From: Gammaproteobacteria bacterium
Lineage (GTDB): Bacteria > Pseudomonadota > Gammaproteobacteria > Natronospirales > REEB76
Length of the DNA stretch: 12,611 nucleotides
Reading direction: 5' to 3'
Assembly: GCA_028871235.1 (NCBI GenBank)
Contig: JAGWNO010000050.1
Span: 1 to 12,611 of the forward strand
The notes beneath the pieces were generated by a model that saw only the letters and a list, made by a program, of their open reading frames with translations, was not told where the DNA came from and ran no database searches. Shown piece after piece: positions 1 through 8,152 of this stretch. How positions within the stretch are numbered: the stretch's first letter is position 1; each line of letters begins with the position of its first letter. The position numbers and the translations under genes were made by a program.

Positions 1-1280
1 CCAATGCCCTGGGTAAGCTGCCGGGTGTACGCGTGATCGCCTGGCAGTCGGCGGCGGTGTATCGCGGCAGAAAAATCACCGTGCCCGACGTGGGCAGGGC
101 CCTGAATGTCGCAAACGTGCTGGTCGGCAGCATCATGCGCGATGGCGAGCGTGTGCGCATCTCGGCCGAGCTGGTGAGCGCCGTCACCGGTTATCAGCTC
201 TGGTCATCCCACTACGACCGCACCTTCAAAGACGTGTTTGCAATACAAGATGACATTTCCAAGGCCATCGTGAGCGCTTTGCAACTGCAGCTCGCGGGCA
301 ACGGCCCATTGGTGGCCGCTGCCACCACCAATCCGGGGGCGCACGATTTCTATCTCAAAGGCCTGGCGGCGTCGAATGCCCGTACTGCAGCGAGCCTGGA
401 CGAGGCTACCAGTGACTTCCAGCGGGCCATCCGGCTTGACCCCCGTTATGCCGAAGCCTATGCGGCACTGGCATGGGCTTACGCCATCCGTAACGAATAT
501 TCCAACGTGCCCCTGGCAAAATCAATGCCGATAGCAAAACGGGCGGCGAAACAGGCGTTGCGACTCAATCCGAATTTGGCGGCGGCGCATGTGGCCCTGG
601 GCTATATCTACATGTCGGAACAAAATCCTCGGCGTGCGGAAAAAGAGCTGCGCCGCGCTCTCAAACTGAACCCCAATGATGCGGAAGCGCACATTGTCTA
701 CGGCGTACTCTTGCCAGCAAACAGGCAGCAGGACCAGCTTGCCCAATACCAGCAGGCTGCAGTCCTGGACCCCAATTCGGCTCTCGCCCACTACAACCTC
801 GCGGTCACCTATGAAGACATGGGCGATTACACCAATGCCATAACCGAATATCAGGCGACCGTTGGCCTTGCTCCGCAGCTTACATTTGCGCGCCTCGACC
901 TGGCCAGTCTTTACCACAACAATGCCGATGACCGCAGTGCCATTGCCATACTCAGCGGCGTGCATATCGATGACCCGCAACAGGCCAAGCTGGCAAACGC
1001 GGCGCGTCTGGTATACACAGCGCAGCAGCATCCGGATCTCAGGGATCAAGCGCTGGCGACCCTGCAGCACATGGATGTCGTCAATATGAGCGCCTCCGAC
1101 AAGGAAGCGCTGGTCATCCTCTACGCGGTGCTGGGACAGAAAGACTATGCGGTGCAGCTGCTGTCGCAGGCATGCGCCACTGCCCCGGAAACCTGCGGCC
1201 AGCTGGCGGCGGAATTCAAGGTGCTGGAGGGCGAACCGCGGTTCCAGAAACTGGTGGAGAAATATAGCCCGAAGAAGTAG
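1..1280 (+). CDS. TPR protein with TolB/FlgO-like segment (5' partial)
   Basis: The reading frame is open from the left edge (codon phase at base 3) to a TAG ending at 1280, so the true start lies upstream. The GTG at 33 is inside a conserved stretch and is probably not the start. The first ~80 residues (PGVRV, then LVGSIMRDGERVRISAEL, SAVTGYQLWS, FAIQDDIS) resemble the periplasmic TolB/FlgO-like segment that follows a winged-helix or adenylate-cyclase domain in CadC-like and cyclase-like proteins. From about base 400 to 960 there are several tetratricopeptide repeats, with recurring LDP/LNPN.AEAH spacing (for example around bases 546-790). The C-terminal part has two cysteines (CATAPETC) and no obvious catalytic residues. 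The role is probably protein-protein interaction within a signalling protein. The missing N-terminus would decide whether the output is DNA binding, cyclase or kinase. It is convergent with ccmI, 52 nt away, and no functional link is visible. Confidence 0.75.
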   Translation, partial: NALGKLPGVRVIAWQSAAVYRGRKITVPDVGRALNVANVLVGSIMRDGERVRISAELVSAVTGYQLWSSHYDRTFKDVFAIQDDISKAIVSALQLQLAGNGPLVAAATTNPGAHDFYLKGLAASNARTAASLDEATSDFQRAIRLDPRYAEAYAALAWAYAIRNEYSNVPLAKSMPIAKRAAKQALRLNPNLAAAHVALGYIYMSEQNPRRAEKELRRALKLNPNDAEAHIVYGVLLPANRQQDQLAQYQQAAVLDPNSALAHYNLAVTYEDMGDYTNAITEYQATVGLAPQLTFARLDLASLYHNNADDRSAIAILSGVHIDDPQQAKLANAARLVYTAQQHPDLRDQALATLQHMDVVNMSASDKEALVILYAVLGQKDYAVQLLSQACATAPETCGQLAAEFKVLEGEPRFQKLVEKYSPKK

Positions 1281-1332
1281 CTAAGCCGGCGGCGGTTGAC
1301 CTGGCATACGTGCGGTCCGCAGCACCGACGGG

Positions 1333-2523
1333 CTAGGGAACCACCCTGCTGATGCGGATTGTCACGGTTGACTTCTCCCCGGCGCGCCAGCGGGCCTCAC
1401 CCATGAGATCGCCCGGCTGCGGCAAGGGAGTGCCATGCCTGGAAATCCGCGCCACCAAATTCACACTTCTGAAATCCGAAAGTTTGCGGCCGGCCACCAT
1501 GGCATCCTGATCGCTGAGCATCACATTCAGAGGGAGGTCACGCACCTGGAAGCGCCTCACCGCCAGCGGCGGGCCGCCGCCCTGACCCGCCGGCTCGGCG
1601 AATACAAACAAGGCTTCATCCGGCGACACCGTGGAGCGCAATGCCGGGTCCAGCGTCACCTGCACGGTCACACCTGCACCGGCCGCGCCGGTGGCTGCCG
1701 GCACCACGCCGCCCGCCGCCTGGATATGGGCGATGATCAGCGCGCGGAAATTTTCCGGCGGGTTCTGCGTCAGTAGCGCCTGCCAACGCTGCACCGCCAG
1801 CGATTTGTCGCCGCGTGCGTAGGCGATAAGTCCGCCATACCAGAGACCTTCCGCATTGCCGGGTTGGAGCTTGAGCACCTGCTCGAATAACGGTGCCGCC
1901 TTGGTCATGAGCATCCCCGGGTCCTGCAGGGTCATGCTTTCCGCGTAACCGGCCAGTGCTTCCGCGTTCTGATCATGAGTAAGCTGCCGGGCGCGAGCGA
2001 ATGCTCCTTCGGCATCGCTGTAGCGCCCCATCACCACATAGGAGCGGCCCAGCATGATCCAGCCCTGCAAGTCATCCTGATCGGTGCTGGCCAGCCTCTG
2101 GGCAAGCTGCGCCACCATCTCTTCCACCTTGGGAATACTTGCCGACCGCACTCCCTCCACCGCCGTCCGCCAGCTGCCCAGCTGCCAGTAGAGCAGCACA
2201 ACCGCGGTTATCATCAGCAATGCTGTCACCGCCGCCGTCACACGGCTGCCGCGTGCCTGGGCGGCGCGCTGTTGCGCCGTACGGTCTTCCGCGAGACTGG
2301 CCTGTAATTCCTGGTCCAGGTCACGGCGCGCGGCGGCATGATCCTCCTGCGCCAGCCGGCCGGCGGCGAGGTCCCGTTCCAGCTCTTCTACGCGCGCCGC
2401 ATGCACGGCGCGGTTGGCTACCCCGGTGGAAAGCCATGGCCGCCGTTGTGCGCGCCACAGCGGCAGCGTCACGCTGGCTGCTGCCAGCAGGATCATGAGC
2501 ACCGTCAGTATGATGAATATCAC
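1333..2523 (-). CDS. ccmI: CcmI, cytochrome c biogenesis TPR apocytochrome chaperone
   Basis: CcmI (CycH) binds the C-terminus of apocytochrome c in the periplasm and delivers it to the CcmF/CcmH heme ligase. The 396-residue protein has the family architecture: an N-terminal membrane segment (about 2-22), a cytoplasmic loop rich in Glu and Arg (ARVEELERDLAAGRL, 43-57), a second membrane segment (about 95-116), TPR motifs (about 150-265), and a C-terminal periplasmic domain (about 285-396) that ends in an SRVVP tail. The start is GTG at 2523, which overlaps the ccmH stop as GTGA and implies translational coupling; the next in-frame ATG is nine codons further in and would cut the first membrane helix. 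It is the last gene of the ccm operon. The two-helix plus TPR layout makes the assignment secure, although this is the least conserved Ccm protein. Confidence 0.9.
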   Translation of the reverse strand: MIFIILTVLMILLAAASVTLPLWRAQRRPWLSTGVANRAVHAARVEELERDLAAGRLAQEDHAAARRDLDQELQASLAEDRTAQQRAAQARGSRVTAAVTALLMITAVVLLYWQLGSWRTAVEGVRSASIPKVEEMVAQLAQRLASTDQDDLQGWIMLGRSYVVMGRYSDAEGAFARARQLTHDQNAEALAGYAESMTLQDPGMLMTKAAPLFEQVLKLQPGNAEGLWYGGLIAYARGDKSLAVQRWQALLTQNPPENFRALIIAHIQAAGGVVPAATGAAGAGVTVQVTLDPALRSTVSPDEALFVFAEPAGQGGGPPLAVRRFQVRDLPLNVMLSDQDAMVAGRKLSDFRSVNLVARISRHGTPLPQPGDLMGEARWRAGEKSTVTIRISRVVP

Positions 2524-2936
2524 GGACCGGCCTCTTCCGCCTTATCCATATGCGCGCGTCGCCGGACAACAGTCACCAGCACTATCATGGCGATGAACAA
2601 CAGCAGGAACGGGCCGCCCCACAGCAACCAGGTGTTGGGCTGCACCGGCGGGTTGTAGAGGACGAAATCGCCGTAGCGGTTCACCATGTATTGCTTGATC
2701 TGCCGGTCAGTCTGGCCTGCCGCCACCATGGCATGGATCTGGCGGCGAAAATCGGCGGCCAGATCCGCATCGGAATTGGCGATGCTCTCGTCCTGGCAGA
2801 CCAGGCAGCGGAACTGCCGGATAAGGTGCTCATATCGCGCCTGCGATGCTGGATCTGCGAACGGCGGCTGGCTGTCGATGGCGAACGCCGTTGACAGGAA
2901 CAGGCCGCAGCACAGCAGCAGGACGATACGCTTCAT
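2520..2936 (-). CDS. ccmH: CcmH, thioredoxin-fold apocytochrome thiol reductase / heme ligase subunit
   Basis: CcmH (CycL) is a membrane-anchored periplasmic protein that, with CcmG, keeps the CXXCH cysteines of apocytochrome c reduced and takes part in heme ligation with CcmF and CcmI. The 138-residue product has a signal peptide (about 1-19), a three-helix domain carrying the redox motif FRCLVCQ with Cys44 and Cys47, the conserved NRYGDFVLY.PP segment (86-97), and a C-terminal membrane anchor (about 103-125). The usual motif is LRCxxCQ; here Leu is replaced by Phe, a conservative change. The length fits the short CcmH type, without the fused CcmI domain seen in E. coli. ATG at 2936 overlaps the ccmG stop as ATGA. 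Confidence 0.95.
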   Translation of the reverse strand: MKRIVLLLCCGLFLSTAFAIDSQPPFADPASQARYEHLIRQFRCLVCQDESIANSDADLAADFRRQIHAMVAAGQTDRQIKQYMVNRYGDFVLYNPPVQPNTWLLWGGPFLLLFIAMIVLVTVVRRRAHMDKAEEAGP

Positions 2937-3466
2937 GTGCCGGTGCGGCGCAGCGCGGCGATGCGCGGCAGCAGCTCCTTATCGATGATGTCGGGCGTGA
3001 GCGGTCCGATGTATTTGTAACGGATGACACCGTGGCTGTCGATCAGGAACGTTTCCGGCGCGCCATATACGCCCCAGTTGATAGCCACGTCGCCGCTGGC
3101 ATCGAAGGCCACGGCGGCGTAAGGATTGCCGTCTTTCGCCAGCCAGTCGAGAGCACTCCGGCGATCGTCCTTGTAATCCAGCCCGTATACCGGTACTACG
3201 CCCTGCTGCGCGAAATGCAGCAGCGTTGCGTGCTCGTCACGGCAGGCCACGCACCATGTGGCCCAGACATTAAGCAACGCCACCTGGCCATGGAATTGCT
3301 CCTGGGTAAAGACACTGTCCGGGTCATGCAGCCGCGGCAGCGAGAACACCGGCACCGGCTTGCCGATGAGGGGTGACGGCACGATACGCGGATTGAGATA
3401 CAGGCCGCGCCAGAAGAAACCGATGAGCGCCGCCAGCACGACGATGGGCAGCAGATAGCGCCACAT
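2933..3466 (-). CDS. ccmG: CcmG/DsbE, periplasmic thiol:disulfide oxidoreductase
   Basis: CcmG is a membrane-tethered thioredoxin-like protein that receives electrons from CcdA or DsbD and reduces apocytochrome c, directly or through CcmH. The 177-residue product has one N-terminal membrane anchor (about 4-22), then a thioredoxin fold with the active site WCVAC (71-75), a conserved acidic residue shortly after it (Glu78) and the GVYGAPETF signature around the cis-proline (132-140, Pro137), which is diagnostic of CcmG rather than other thioredoxins. The active-site dipeptide is Val-Ala instead of the Pro-Thr of E. coli; non-proline versions do occur in the family. The ATG at 3466 shares one base with the ccmF stop (TGATG). 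Confidence 0.95.
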   Translation of the reverse strand: MWRYLLPIVVLAALIGFFWRGLYLNPRIVPSPLIGKPVPVFSLPRLHDPDSVFTQEQFHGQVALLNVWATWCVACRDEHATLLHFAQQGVVPVYGLDYKDDRRSALDWLAKDGNPYAAVAFDASGDVAINWGVYGAPETFLIDSHGVIRYKYIGPLTPDIIDKELLPRIAALRRTGT

Positions 3467-5454
3467 CAGTTAGTCTCCGGCAGCAACCGGGTGCCGGCAG
3501 CCGGGGGCGGCGGATCGACTGGTGCGCCCTCCTCCCGCAGCGGCCGACGATAGCGCCGATCGGACACCGCCAGCAGTCCTCCCAGCATCATCACCAGACC
3601 GCCCAGCCATATGAAACGCACCAGCGGCTTGTACTGGATGCGCACGCTCCAGGCGTTGTTGCCGAGGGGGTTGCCGAGTGCCAGATAAAGATCATGGAAC
3701 AGGCCCGGCTCGATGGCGGCCTCGGTGGTCACGGTGGAGGCGAACTGGCGTTTTTCCGGCCGCATGATGGTCACCCGCCTGCCGCCGCGATCAACCACGA
3801 ACTTCCCCTGCACCGCCTGGTAATTCGGCCCCGACACGTCGCGCGTGCCGTCGAAGGTGAACTGATAACCGTGCACCGTGACCGTGTCGCCGGGCGACAC
3901 CACGTAGTCTTCCGCAACACTCATGGTGCTGGTGACGGTCACGCCCAGGATCAGCAAGCCCGCGCCCAGGTGCGCGATGCTCATGCCCAGCACCGCTCGC
4001 GGCATCGAAATGCGCCGGCCGTGCAGCCGCTGCCACAGGCGCAGCAGCGGTTCCTGCAGGGCACTGCATAGCACCCAGGCCGCCAGGATCATGCCCGCCA
4101 CGGCGATGAGATCCGATTGCGCGCTCACCATGATAATGGCCACGACGCCGGCCGCCAGCGCCAGCAGTGCGGCGCCGCGCAGTTTGCGGGTGGTGTCCAC
4201 GGCGCTGCCGCGCTTCCAGCGCACGTACGGTCCGATGCCGATCATCACAAAGAACGGGATCATGATAGGGACGAACACCGCATCAAAATACGGCGGCCCG
4301 ACCGACAACTGGCCCAGATTGAGCGCGGCCAGCACCAGTGGATAGAGCGTACCCAATAACACCGCCGCGGCCGCCACCACCAGAAAGATGTTATTGAACA
4401 GCAGCAAGGTCTCGCGGGAGAATGGCTGGAAGCCGCCGCCGGGCGCCAGCTTGGGAGAACGCCAGGCATACAGCGTCAGGGCCGCGCCCACGAACACGCC
4501 GATCATGGCGAGGATGAACACGCCGCGCCTCGGGTCGGTGGCGAAAGCATGCACCGATATGAGTACGCCGGAACGCACCAAGAATGTCCCCAGCAGGCTC
4601 AGGGAAAAGGCGGCGATGGCCAGCAGCGCGGTCCAGCTCTTGAACGCACCGCGCTTCTCCGTCACCGCCAGCGAATGCATCAACGCCGTACCCACCAGCC
4701 ACGGCATGAAGGAGGCGTTCTCCACCGGATCCCAGAACCACCACCCGCCCCAGCCCAGCTCGTAATAGGCCCACCAGCTGCCAAGGGTGATGCCGAATGT
4801 CAGGAATAACCATGCCACCGTGGTCCAGGGCCGCGACCAGCGTGCCCACACACCGTCCATGCGGCCGCCCAGCAGCGCCGCCACCGCGAAGGCAAAGGCC
4901 ACGGAGAAACCCACATAGCCCATGTACAGCATCGGTGGATGGATGGCCATGGCAGGGTCCTGCAGGATGGGATTCAGATCCCTGCCCTGTGCCGCCGGCG
5001 GCAGCAGCCGTGTGAACGGATCGGAGGTGGTGAGCAGGAACAGCAGAAAGCCGATGCTGATAAGCCCCAGCACGCCCAGCACCCGACTGATGAACTCCTG
5101 CGGCAGGTGCCGGCTGAAACGCGTTACCGCCAGTGTCCAGATGGCCAACACGAATATCCATAACAGCAAGGAACCTTCATGGGCTCCCCACAGGGCCGTG
5201 ATTTTGTAGGGCCAGGGCAACGCCGTATTGGAGTTTTCCGCCACATAGAGCACGGAGAAATCACTGGTCAGGAAGGCATGCACCAGCGCCGCGAAGGCGA
5301 CGCCAACGAACCCTGCCTGGGCGACGGCTGCCGGGCGCACGGCGCTCATCCACACACTGTGGCCGCGTTGCGCCCCCACCAGACCGAAGAAGCTCTGCGC
5401 CACAGCCAGGCACAGCGCGATCACCAGCGCCACATGACCCAGCTCCGGGATCAT
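3466..5454 (-). CDS. ccmF: CcmF, cytochrome c heme lyase, integral membrane subunit
   Basis: CcmF is the core of the System I heme ligase: it takes heme from holo-CcmE and joins it to apocytochrome c at the periplasmic face. The 662-residue protein is polytopic, with membrane helices throughout and a large periplasmic loop at about 510-605. The tryptophan-rich WWD domain is at about 226-253 (GWGGWWFWDPVENASFMPW). The histidines used as heme ligands in the family are present: His172 and His302 flank the WWD domain, His260 follows it, and His495 lies in a later helix (SIAHLGAG). These sit within a few residues of their E. coli counterparts, so nothing appears missing. ATG at 5454 overlaps the ccmE stop as ATGA, and the 3' end overlaps ccmG by one base. 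Confidence 0.97.
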   Translation of the reverse strand: MIPELGHVALVIALCLAVAQSFFGLVGAQRGHSVWMSAVRPAAVAQAGFVGVAFAALVHAFLTSDFSVLYVAENSNTALPWPYKITALWGAHEGSLLLWIFVLAIWTLAVTRFSRHLPQEFISRVLGVLGLISIGFLLFLLTTSDPFTRLLPPAAQGRDLNPILQDPAMAIHPPMLYMGYVGFSVAFAFAVAALLGGRMDGVWARWSRPWTTVAWLFLTFGITLGSWWAYYELGWGGWWFWDPVENASFMPWLVGTALMHSLAVTEKRGAFKSWTALLAIAAFSLSLLGTFLVRSGVLISVHAFATDPRRGVFILAMIGVFVGAALTLYAWRSPKLAPGGGFQPFSRETLLLFNNIFLVVAAAAVLLGTLYPLVLAALNLGQLSVGPPYFDAVFVPIMIPFFVMIGIGPYVRWKRGSAVDTTRKLRGAALLALAAGVVAIIMVSAQSDLIAVAGMILAAWVLCSALQEPLLRLWQRLHGRRISMPRAVLGMSIAHLGAGLLILGVTVTSTMSVAEDYVVSPGDTVTVHGYQFTFDGTRDVSGPNYQAVQGKFVVDRGGRRVTIMRPEKRQFASTVTTEAAIEPGLFHDLYLALGNPLGNNAWSVRIQYKPLVRFIWLGGLVMMLGGLLAVSDRRYRRPLREEGAPVDPPPPAAGTRLLPETN

Positions 5455-5915
5455 GACGCGCCTTTGGCTTTGACCGCGTCTTGTTGTGCTTGCATGGCTT
5501 TCTGTATGGCGGCCGCCACTTCCGGCGGCATATATTTTGAATCGTGCTTCGCCAGCACCTGGTCGGCGGTGAACAGACCGCCCTTGTCAAGCCTGCCGTG
5601 AACCACGATGCCTTGTCCCTCGCGAAACAGGTCCGGCAGGATGCCGGTGTACACCACCGGCACCGAGTGTTGCATATCGGTGAGGGTAAACCGCACGGTC
5701 ATGCTGCCTGGAGCACGCTGTACGCTGCCGAGTGCCACCAGTCCGCCCATGCGGAAACGCTGGCCCGGGTGCGCATCCCCCGCCGCCACCTGTGAAGGCG
5801 TGAAGTAATACAGCAGGTTGCGCTGAAAAGCCCTGAGACCGAGCGTAGTGGCAATCGCCACGCCGGCGACGATCACCATCACCATGATCAACCGCCGGCG
5901 CCGCGCCGGTGTCAT
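5451..5915 (-). CDS. ccmE: CcmE, periplasmic heme chaperone
   Basis: CcmE binds heme covalently in the periplasm and passes it to CcmF. The 154-residue protein has an Arg-rich cytoplasmic start (MTPARRRRL), a single membrane anchor (about 9-27) and a periplasmic OB-fold. The heme-attachment motif VLAKHDSKYMPPEV is intact, with His124 as the covalent ligand and Tyr128 as the axial ligand by analogy with E. coli. This is the histidine type, not the cysteine variant known in some bacteria. An in-frame upstream start at 6035 exists but lies inside ccmD; I chose the ATG at 5915 because it overlaps the ccmD stop as ATGA and gives the normal family length. Confidence 0.96.
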   Translation of the reverse strand: MTPARRRRLIMVMVIVAGVAIATTLGLRAFQRNLLYYFTPSQVAAGDAHPGQRFRMGGLVALGSVQRAPGSMTVRFTLTDMQHSVPVVYTGILPDLFREGQGIVVHGRLDKGGLFTADQVLAKHDSKYMPPEVAAAIQKAMQAQQDAVKAKGAS

Positions 5916-6085
5916 GGCGTCTGCCCCGGGCGCGGCGCACGCTGCCGCAGTTCCCGCAAAAGTTGCCGTTGCCGCCGGCCCGGCAGCAGCGCGTTGACCG
6001 CCAGCACTACCAGCGCGATCCCATAAGCCGGCCAAACGAATGCGGCATATCCGCCCATGCTGATAAATTCGTGCCAGGATTTCAT
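5912..6085 (-). CDS. ccmD: CcmD, small membrane protein for holo-CcmE release
   Basis: CcmD is a single-span membrane peptide needed to release heme-loaded CcmE from the CcmABC complex. The 57-residue product has the family pattern: a start rich in aromatic residues with FISMGGYAAFVWPAYG, one membrane helix (about 13-35), and a basic Arg-rich cytoplasmic tail (RRQRQLLRELRQR). It lies in the correct place between ccmC and ccmE, overlapping both by 4 nt (ATGA at each junction). The position and the GGYA.FVWPAYG motif make the call firm despite the small size. Confidence 0.93.
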   Translation of the reverse strand: MKSWHEFISMGGYAAFVWPAYGIALVVLAVNALLPGRRQRQLLRELRQRAPRPGQTP

Positions 6086-6819
6086 GGTTTGTCGATCAAC
6101 TCCTGCACCCAGTTGGTATTGCGCTCGCGTCGCAGCACTTCCACCTGGATGCGTTTCATGACAAAGGCGGCGAAGTACAGCATGAAGCCGGCGATCATCA
6201 CCAGCAGCGGTACGAGCATGCCGGGCGCGATGTCCGAACCCGTGCCGACGAACACGGTCGGACCCTGGTGCAGTGTGTTCCACCATTGTACCGAATAATG
6301 GATGATGGGGAGATTGACGCTGCCCACCAGCGTCAGAATGGCGCTGGCGCGGTCGCCAGTGCGCTGATCCTCGAATGCCTGATTGAGCGCGATGTAGCCG
6401 ACATACAGGAACAGCAGGATCAACTCCGAAGTGAGGCGTGCGTCCCACACCCAGTATGTGCCCCACATGGGCTTGCCCCACAGGGAACCGGTAACCAGCG
6501 CGAGGAAGGCGAAGGATGCACCCAGCGGTGCGGCAGCCGCCGATACTGCGTGGGCGAGCTTCATGCGCCAGATGAGTCCGATGGCCGCCGCCACCGCCAT
6601 CACGGCGTACGCGAACATGGACATCCAGGCGCTCGGCACATGGATATATATGATGCGGAAGCCGTCACCCTGCTGGTAGTCAGGCGGCGCGAGCCACAGT
6701 CCGCCATACAGTCCCGCAAGGATTATGAGCAGGCTTGCCCACGCAAACCAGGGAACGAGCCGCTCGGCCAGGAGATAGAAGTACGGGGGTGAAGCCAGTT
6801 TATGGAACCAGGTAAACAT
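6082..6819 (-). CDS. ccmC: CcmC, heme delivery protein to CcmE
   Basis: CcmC is a six-helix membrane protein that holds heme at the periplasmic surface and promotes its covalent attachment to CcmE. With the start at 6819 the product is 245 residues, the same length as E. coli CcmC. The two heme-ligand histidines then fall at His60 (IYIHVPSAWMS) and His184 (WWNTLHQG), the same numbers as in E. coli. The WWD motif WGKPMWGTYWVWDARLTSEL begins at 114. A good Shine-Dalgarno (GAGGAA, 7 nt upstream) supports this start. An in-frame ATG at 6834 would add five residues and make an ATGA overlap with ccmB; it cannot be excluded. The 3' end overlaps ccmD by 4 nt. Confidence 0.95.
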   Translation of the reverse strand: MFTWFHKLASPPYFYLLAERLVPWFAWASLLIILAGLYGGLWLAPPDYQQGDGFRIIYIHVPSAWMSMFAYAVMAVAAAIGLIWRMKLAHAVSAAAAPLGASFAFLALVTGSLWGKPMWGTYWVWDARLTSELILLFLYVGYIALNQAFEDQRTGDRASAILTLVGSVNLPIIHYSVQWWNTLHQGPTVFVGTGSDIAPGMLVPLLVMIAGFMLYFAAFVMKRIQVEVLRRERNTNWVQELIDKP

Positions 6820-6826
6820 GCCGGGT

Positions 6827-6832
6827 TTCCTC
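6827..6832 (-). promoter_or_regulatory. Ribosome binding site deciding the ccmC start
   Basis: The minus strand reads GAGGAA followed by 7 nt and then the ATG at 6819. It overlaps the ccmB stop codon. This spacing is ideal and favours the internal ATG over the one at 6834, which has only a weak upstream GTGAG. Confidence 0.65.
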
Positions 6833-7496
6833 ATGATTCCAGACTCACCCGCAGACCCGCGGCGATGGCAAACGGTGCCAGCGTGAGCGCCAGTACCAGC
6901 ATGGCAGCCAGCAGATACAGGGGCGCGGCTACCGGCTCGCCTTGTGACGCCAATGCCGTGGCGCGGGCGCCGAAGATCAGCACTGGTACCGTGAGCGGCA
7001 GGATCAGGATCGGCAGCAGCAGGCCGCTGCGCCGCAATCCCACCGTGAGTGCCGCGCCCACCGCACCGAGCAGGCTCAACACCGGTGTCCCCAACAGCAG
7101 ACTCGCTATCAGCATACCCATAGCGCTCGCCGGGTAGAACAGCAGCATGGCCATGAGCGGCGACAGTATCACCAGTGGCAAGCCGGTCACCAGCCAGTGG
7201 GTAAGGACCCGCAGCAGCGCCACCAGCTCCAGAGACACGGGACTGAGCAACAGCTGTTCCAGGGTGCCATCTTCATAATCACTCTTGAACAAACTGCCCT
7301 GCCCGATCAAGCCTGCCAGCAGTGCCGCCACCCAGATCACCCCCGGCGCCAGCGTGCGCAGCAGCGCCGGTTCCGGACTCAGCGCCAGCGGAAACAATGC
7401 CGTCACCATCACGAAGAAGATGACGGGCGTCGCCACATCGCCGCGGCGTCGATAGGCCAGCAGCAGATCCCGTCGCACCAGGGCCGCCAGTTTCAT
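6831..7496 (-). CDS. ccmB: CcmB, membrane subunit of the CcmAB heme-release ABC transporter
   Basis: CcmB is the permease-like partner of the CcmA ATPase. The complex uses ATP to free holo-CcmE from CcmC and CcmD; it is not thought to export heme itself. The 221-residue product (E. coli has 220) is almost wholly hydrophobic, with about six membrane helices. It carries the conserved cytoplasmic segment FKSDYEDGTLEQLLLSP (about 70-86), which contacts the ATPase and is typical of CcmB. ATG at 7496 overlaps the ccmA stop as ATGA. No part is missing. Confidence 0.95.
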   Translation of the reverse strand: MKLAALVRRDLLLAYRRRGDVATPVIFFVMVTALFPLALSPEPALLRTLAPGVIWVAALLAGLIGQGSLFKSDYEDGTLEQLLLSPVSLELVALLRVLTHWLVTGLPLVILSPLMAMLLFYPASAMGMLIASLLLGTPVLSLLGAVGAALTVGLRRSGLLLPILILPLTVPVLIFGARATALASQGEPVAAPLYLLAAMLVLALTLAPFAIAAGLRVSLES

Positions 7497-8140
7497 GCGG
7501 CGGCACCCAGTATCAGTGACTGCACCGGAAACGGCCGCAGATCGAGCGGCTGATGACTGGCAAATACCGCCAGTCCGCCGCCGGCCAGATGCTGTTTGAG
7601 CATGCCGGTGATCAAGCTCACGCCGGCCGTATCCAGACTGGTGAGCGGTTCATCCAGAAACCACAGGGGCACATATCCGAGCAATAACCGGGCCAGCGCG
7701 GTGCGCCGCCGCTGGCCCATGGAGAGCATGCCGCAGGGCAGATCCGCTTGGCGTTCGAGTCCCACGCGTACCAGTACCGGGTCCACTGCCACCGGCGTGG
7801 ACTGCGCCAGCAGCGCGATTGCCACCTCTATATTTTCCCGCGGTGTGAGGCCCAGTTTTACGCCATTGCCGTGGCCCACATAGGCGATCGCCGCGCGATA
7901 ATCCGCCTTATCTTCCTCCCGGAGGTATCCGCACCAGCGCACTTCGCCGTCATCGGCACGGCCTAGCCCGGTCAGCACCCGTATGAGAGTAGTCTTGCCG
8001 CAGCCGTTGGGTCCCTGCACGTGGATCGCTGCGCCCGCGGCCAGCTGGAAAGTCAGGTCACGGCACAGACACCGGTCACCGCGCCAGATTTCCAGCTGTT
8101 GCACGGAAAGCGAGAGCGGGACCGTGGCAGACGCTGTCAT
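7493..8140 (-). CDS. ccmA: CcmA, ATPase subunit of the CcmAB complex
   Basis: CcmA is the cytoplasmic ABC ATPase that powers release of heme-loaded CcmE. The 215-residue product (with start at 8140) has Walker A GPNGCGKTT (43-51), the ABC signature LSMGQRRR (139-146, Met replacing the more usual Ser-Gly), Walker B LWFLDEP (159-165), a D-loop SLD (168-170) and the switch histidine in FASHQ (His196). A longer frame reaches 8182 but that codon lies inside tRNA-Leu, so it is rejected. The chosen ATG has no recognisable Shine-Dalgarno in the 12 nt between it and the tRNA end. It is the first ccm gene, and it may be read from the tRNA promoter upstream. Confidence 0.94.
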   Translation of the reverse strand: MTASATVPLSLSVQQLEIWRGDRCLCRDLTFQLAAGAAIHVQGPNGCGKTTLIRVLTGLGRADDGEVRWCGYLREEDKADYRAAIAYVGHGNGVKLGLTPRENIEVAIALLAQSTPVAVDPVLVRVGLERQADLPCGMLSMGQRRRTALARLLLGYVPLWFLDEPLTSLDTAGVSLITGMLKQHLAGGGLAVFASHQPLDLRPFPVQSLILGAAA

Positions 8141-8152
8141 GCTTGCGACATA

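Noticed and set aside
1281..1332. Possible bidirectional terminator between the TPR gene and ccmI
   Set aside because: Only a short GC-rich repeat (GTGC with GCAC near 1309-1324) is seen, with no T-run on either strand.
4391..5161. Open frame of 256 codons in another minus-strand frame inside ccmF
   Set aside because: It lacks hydrophobic pattern or known motifs, and the ccmF frame over the same bases has all expected conserved residues.
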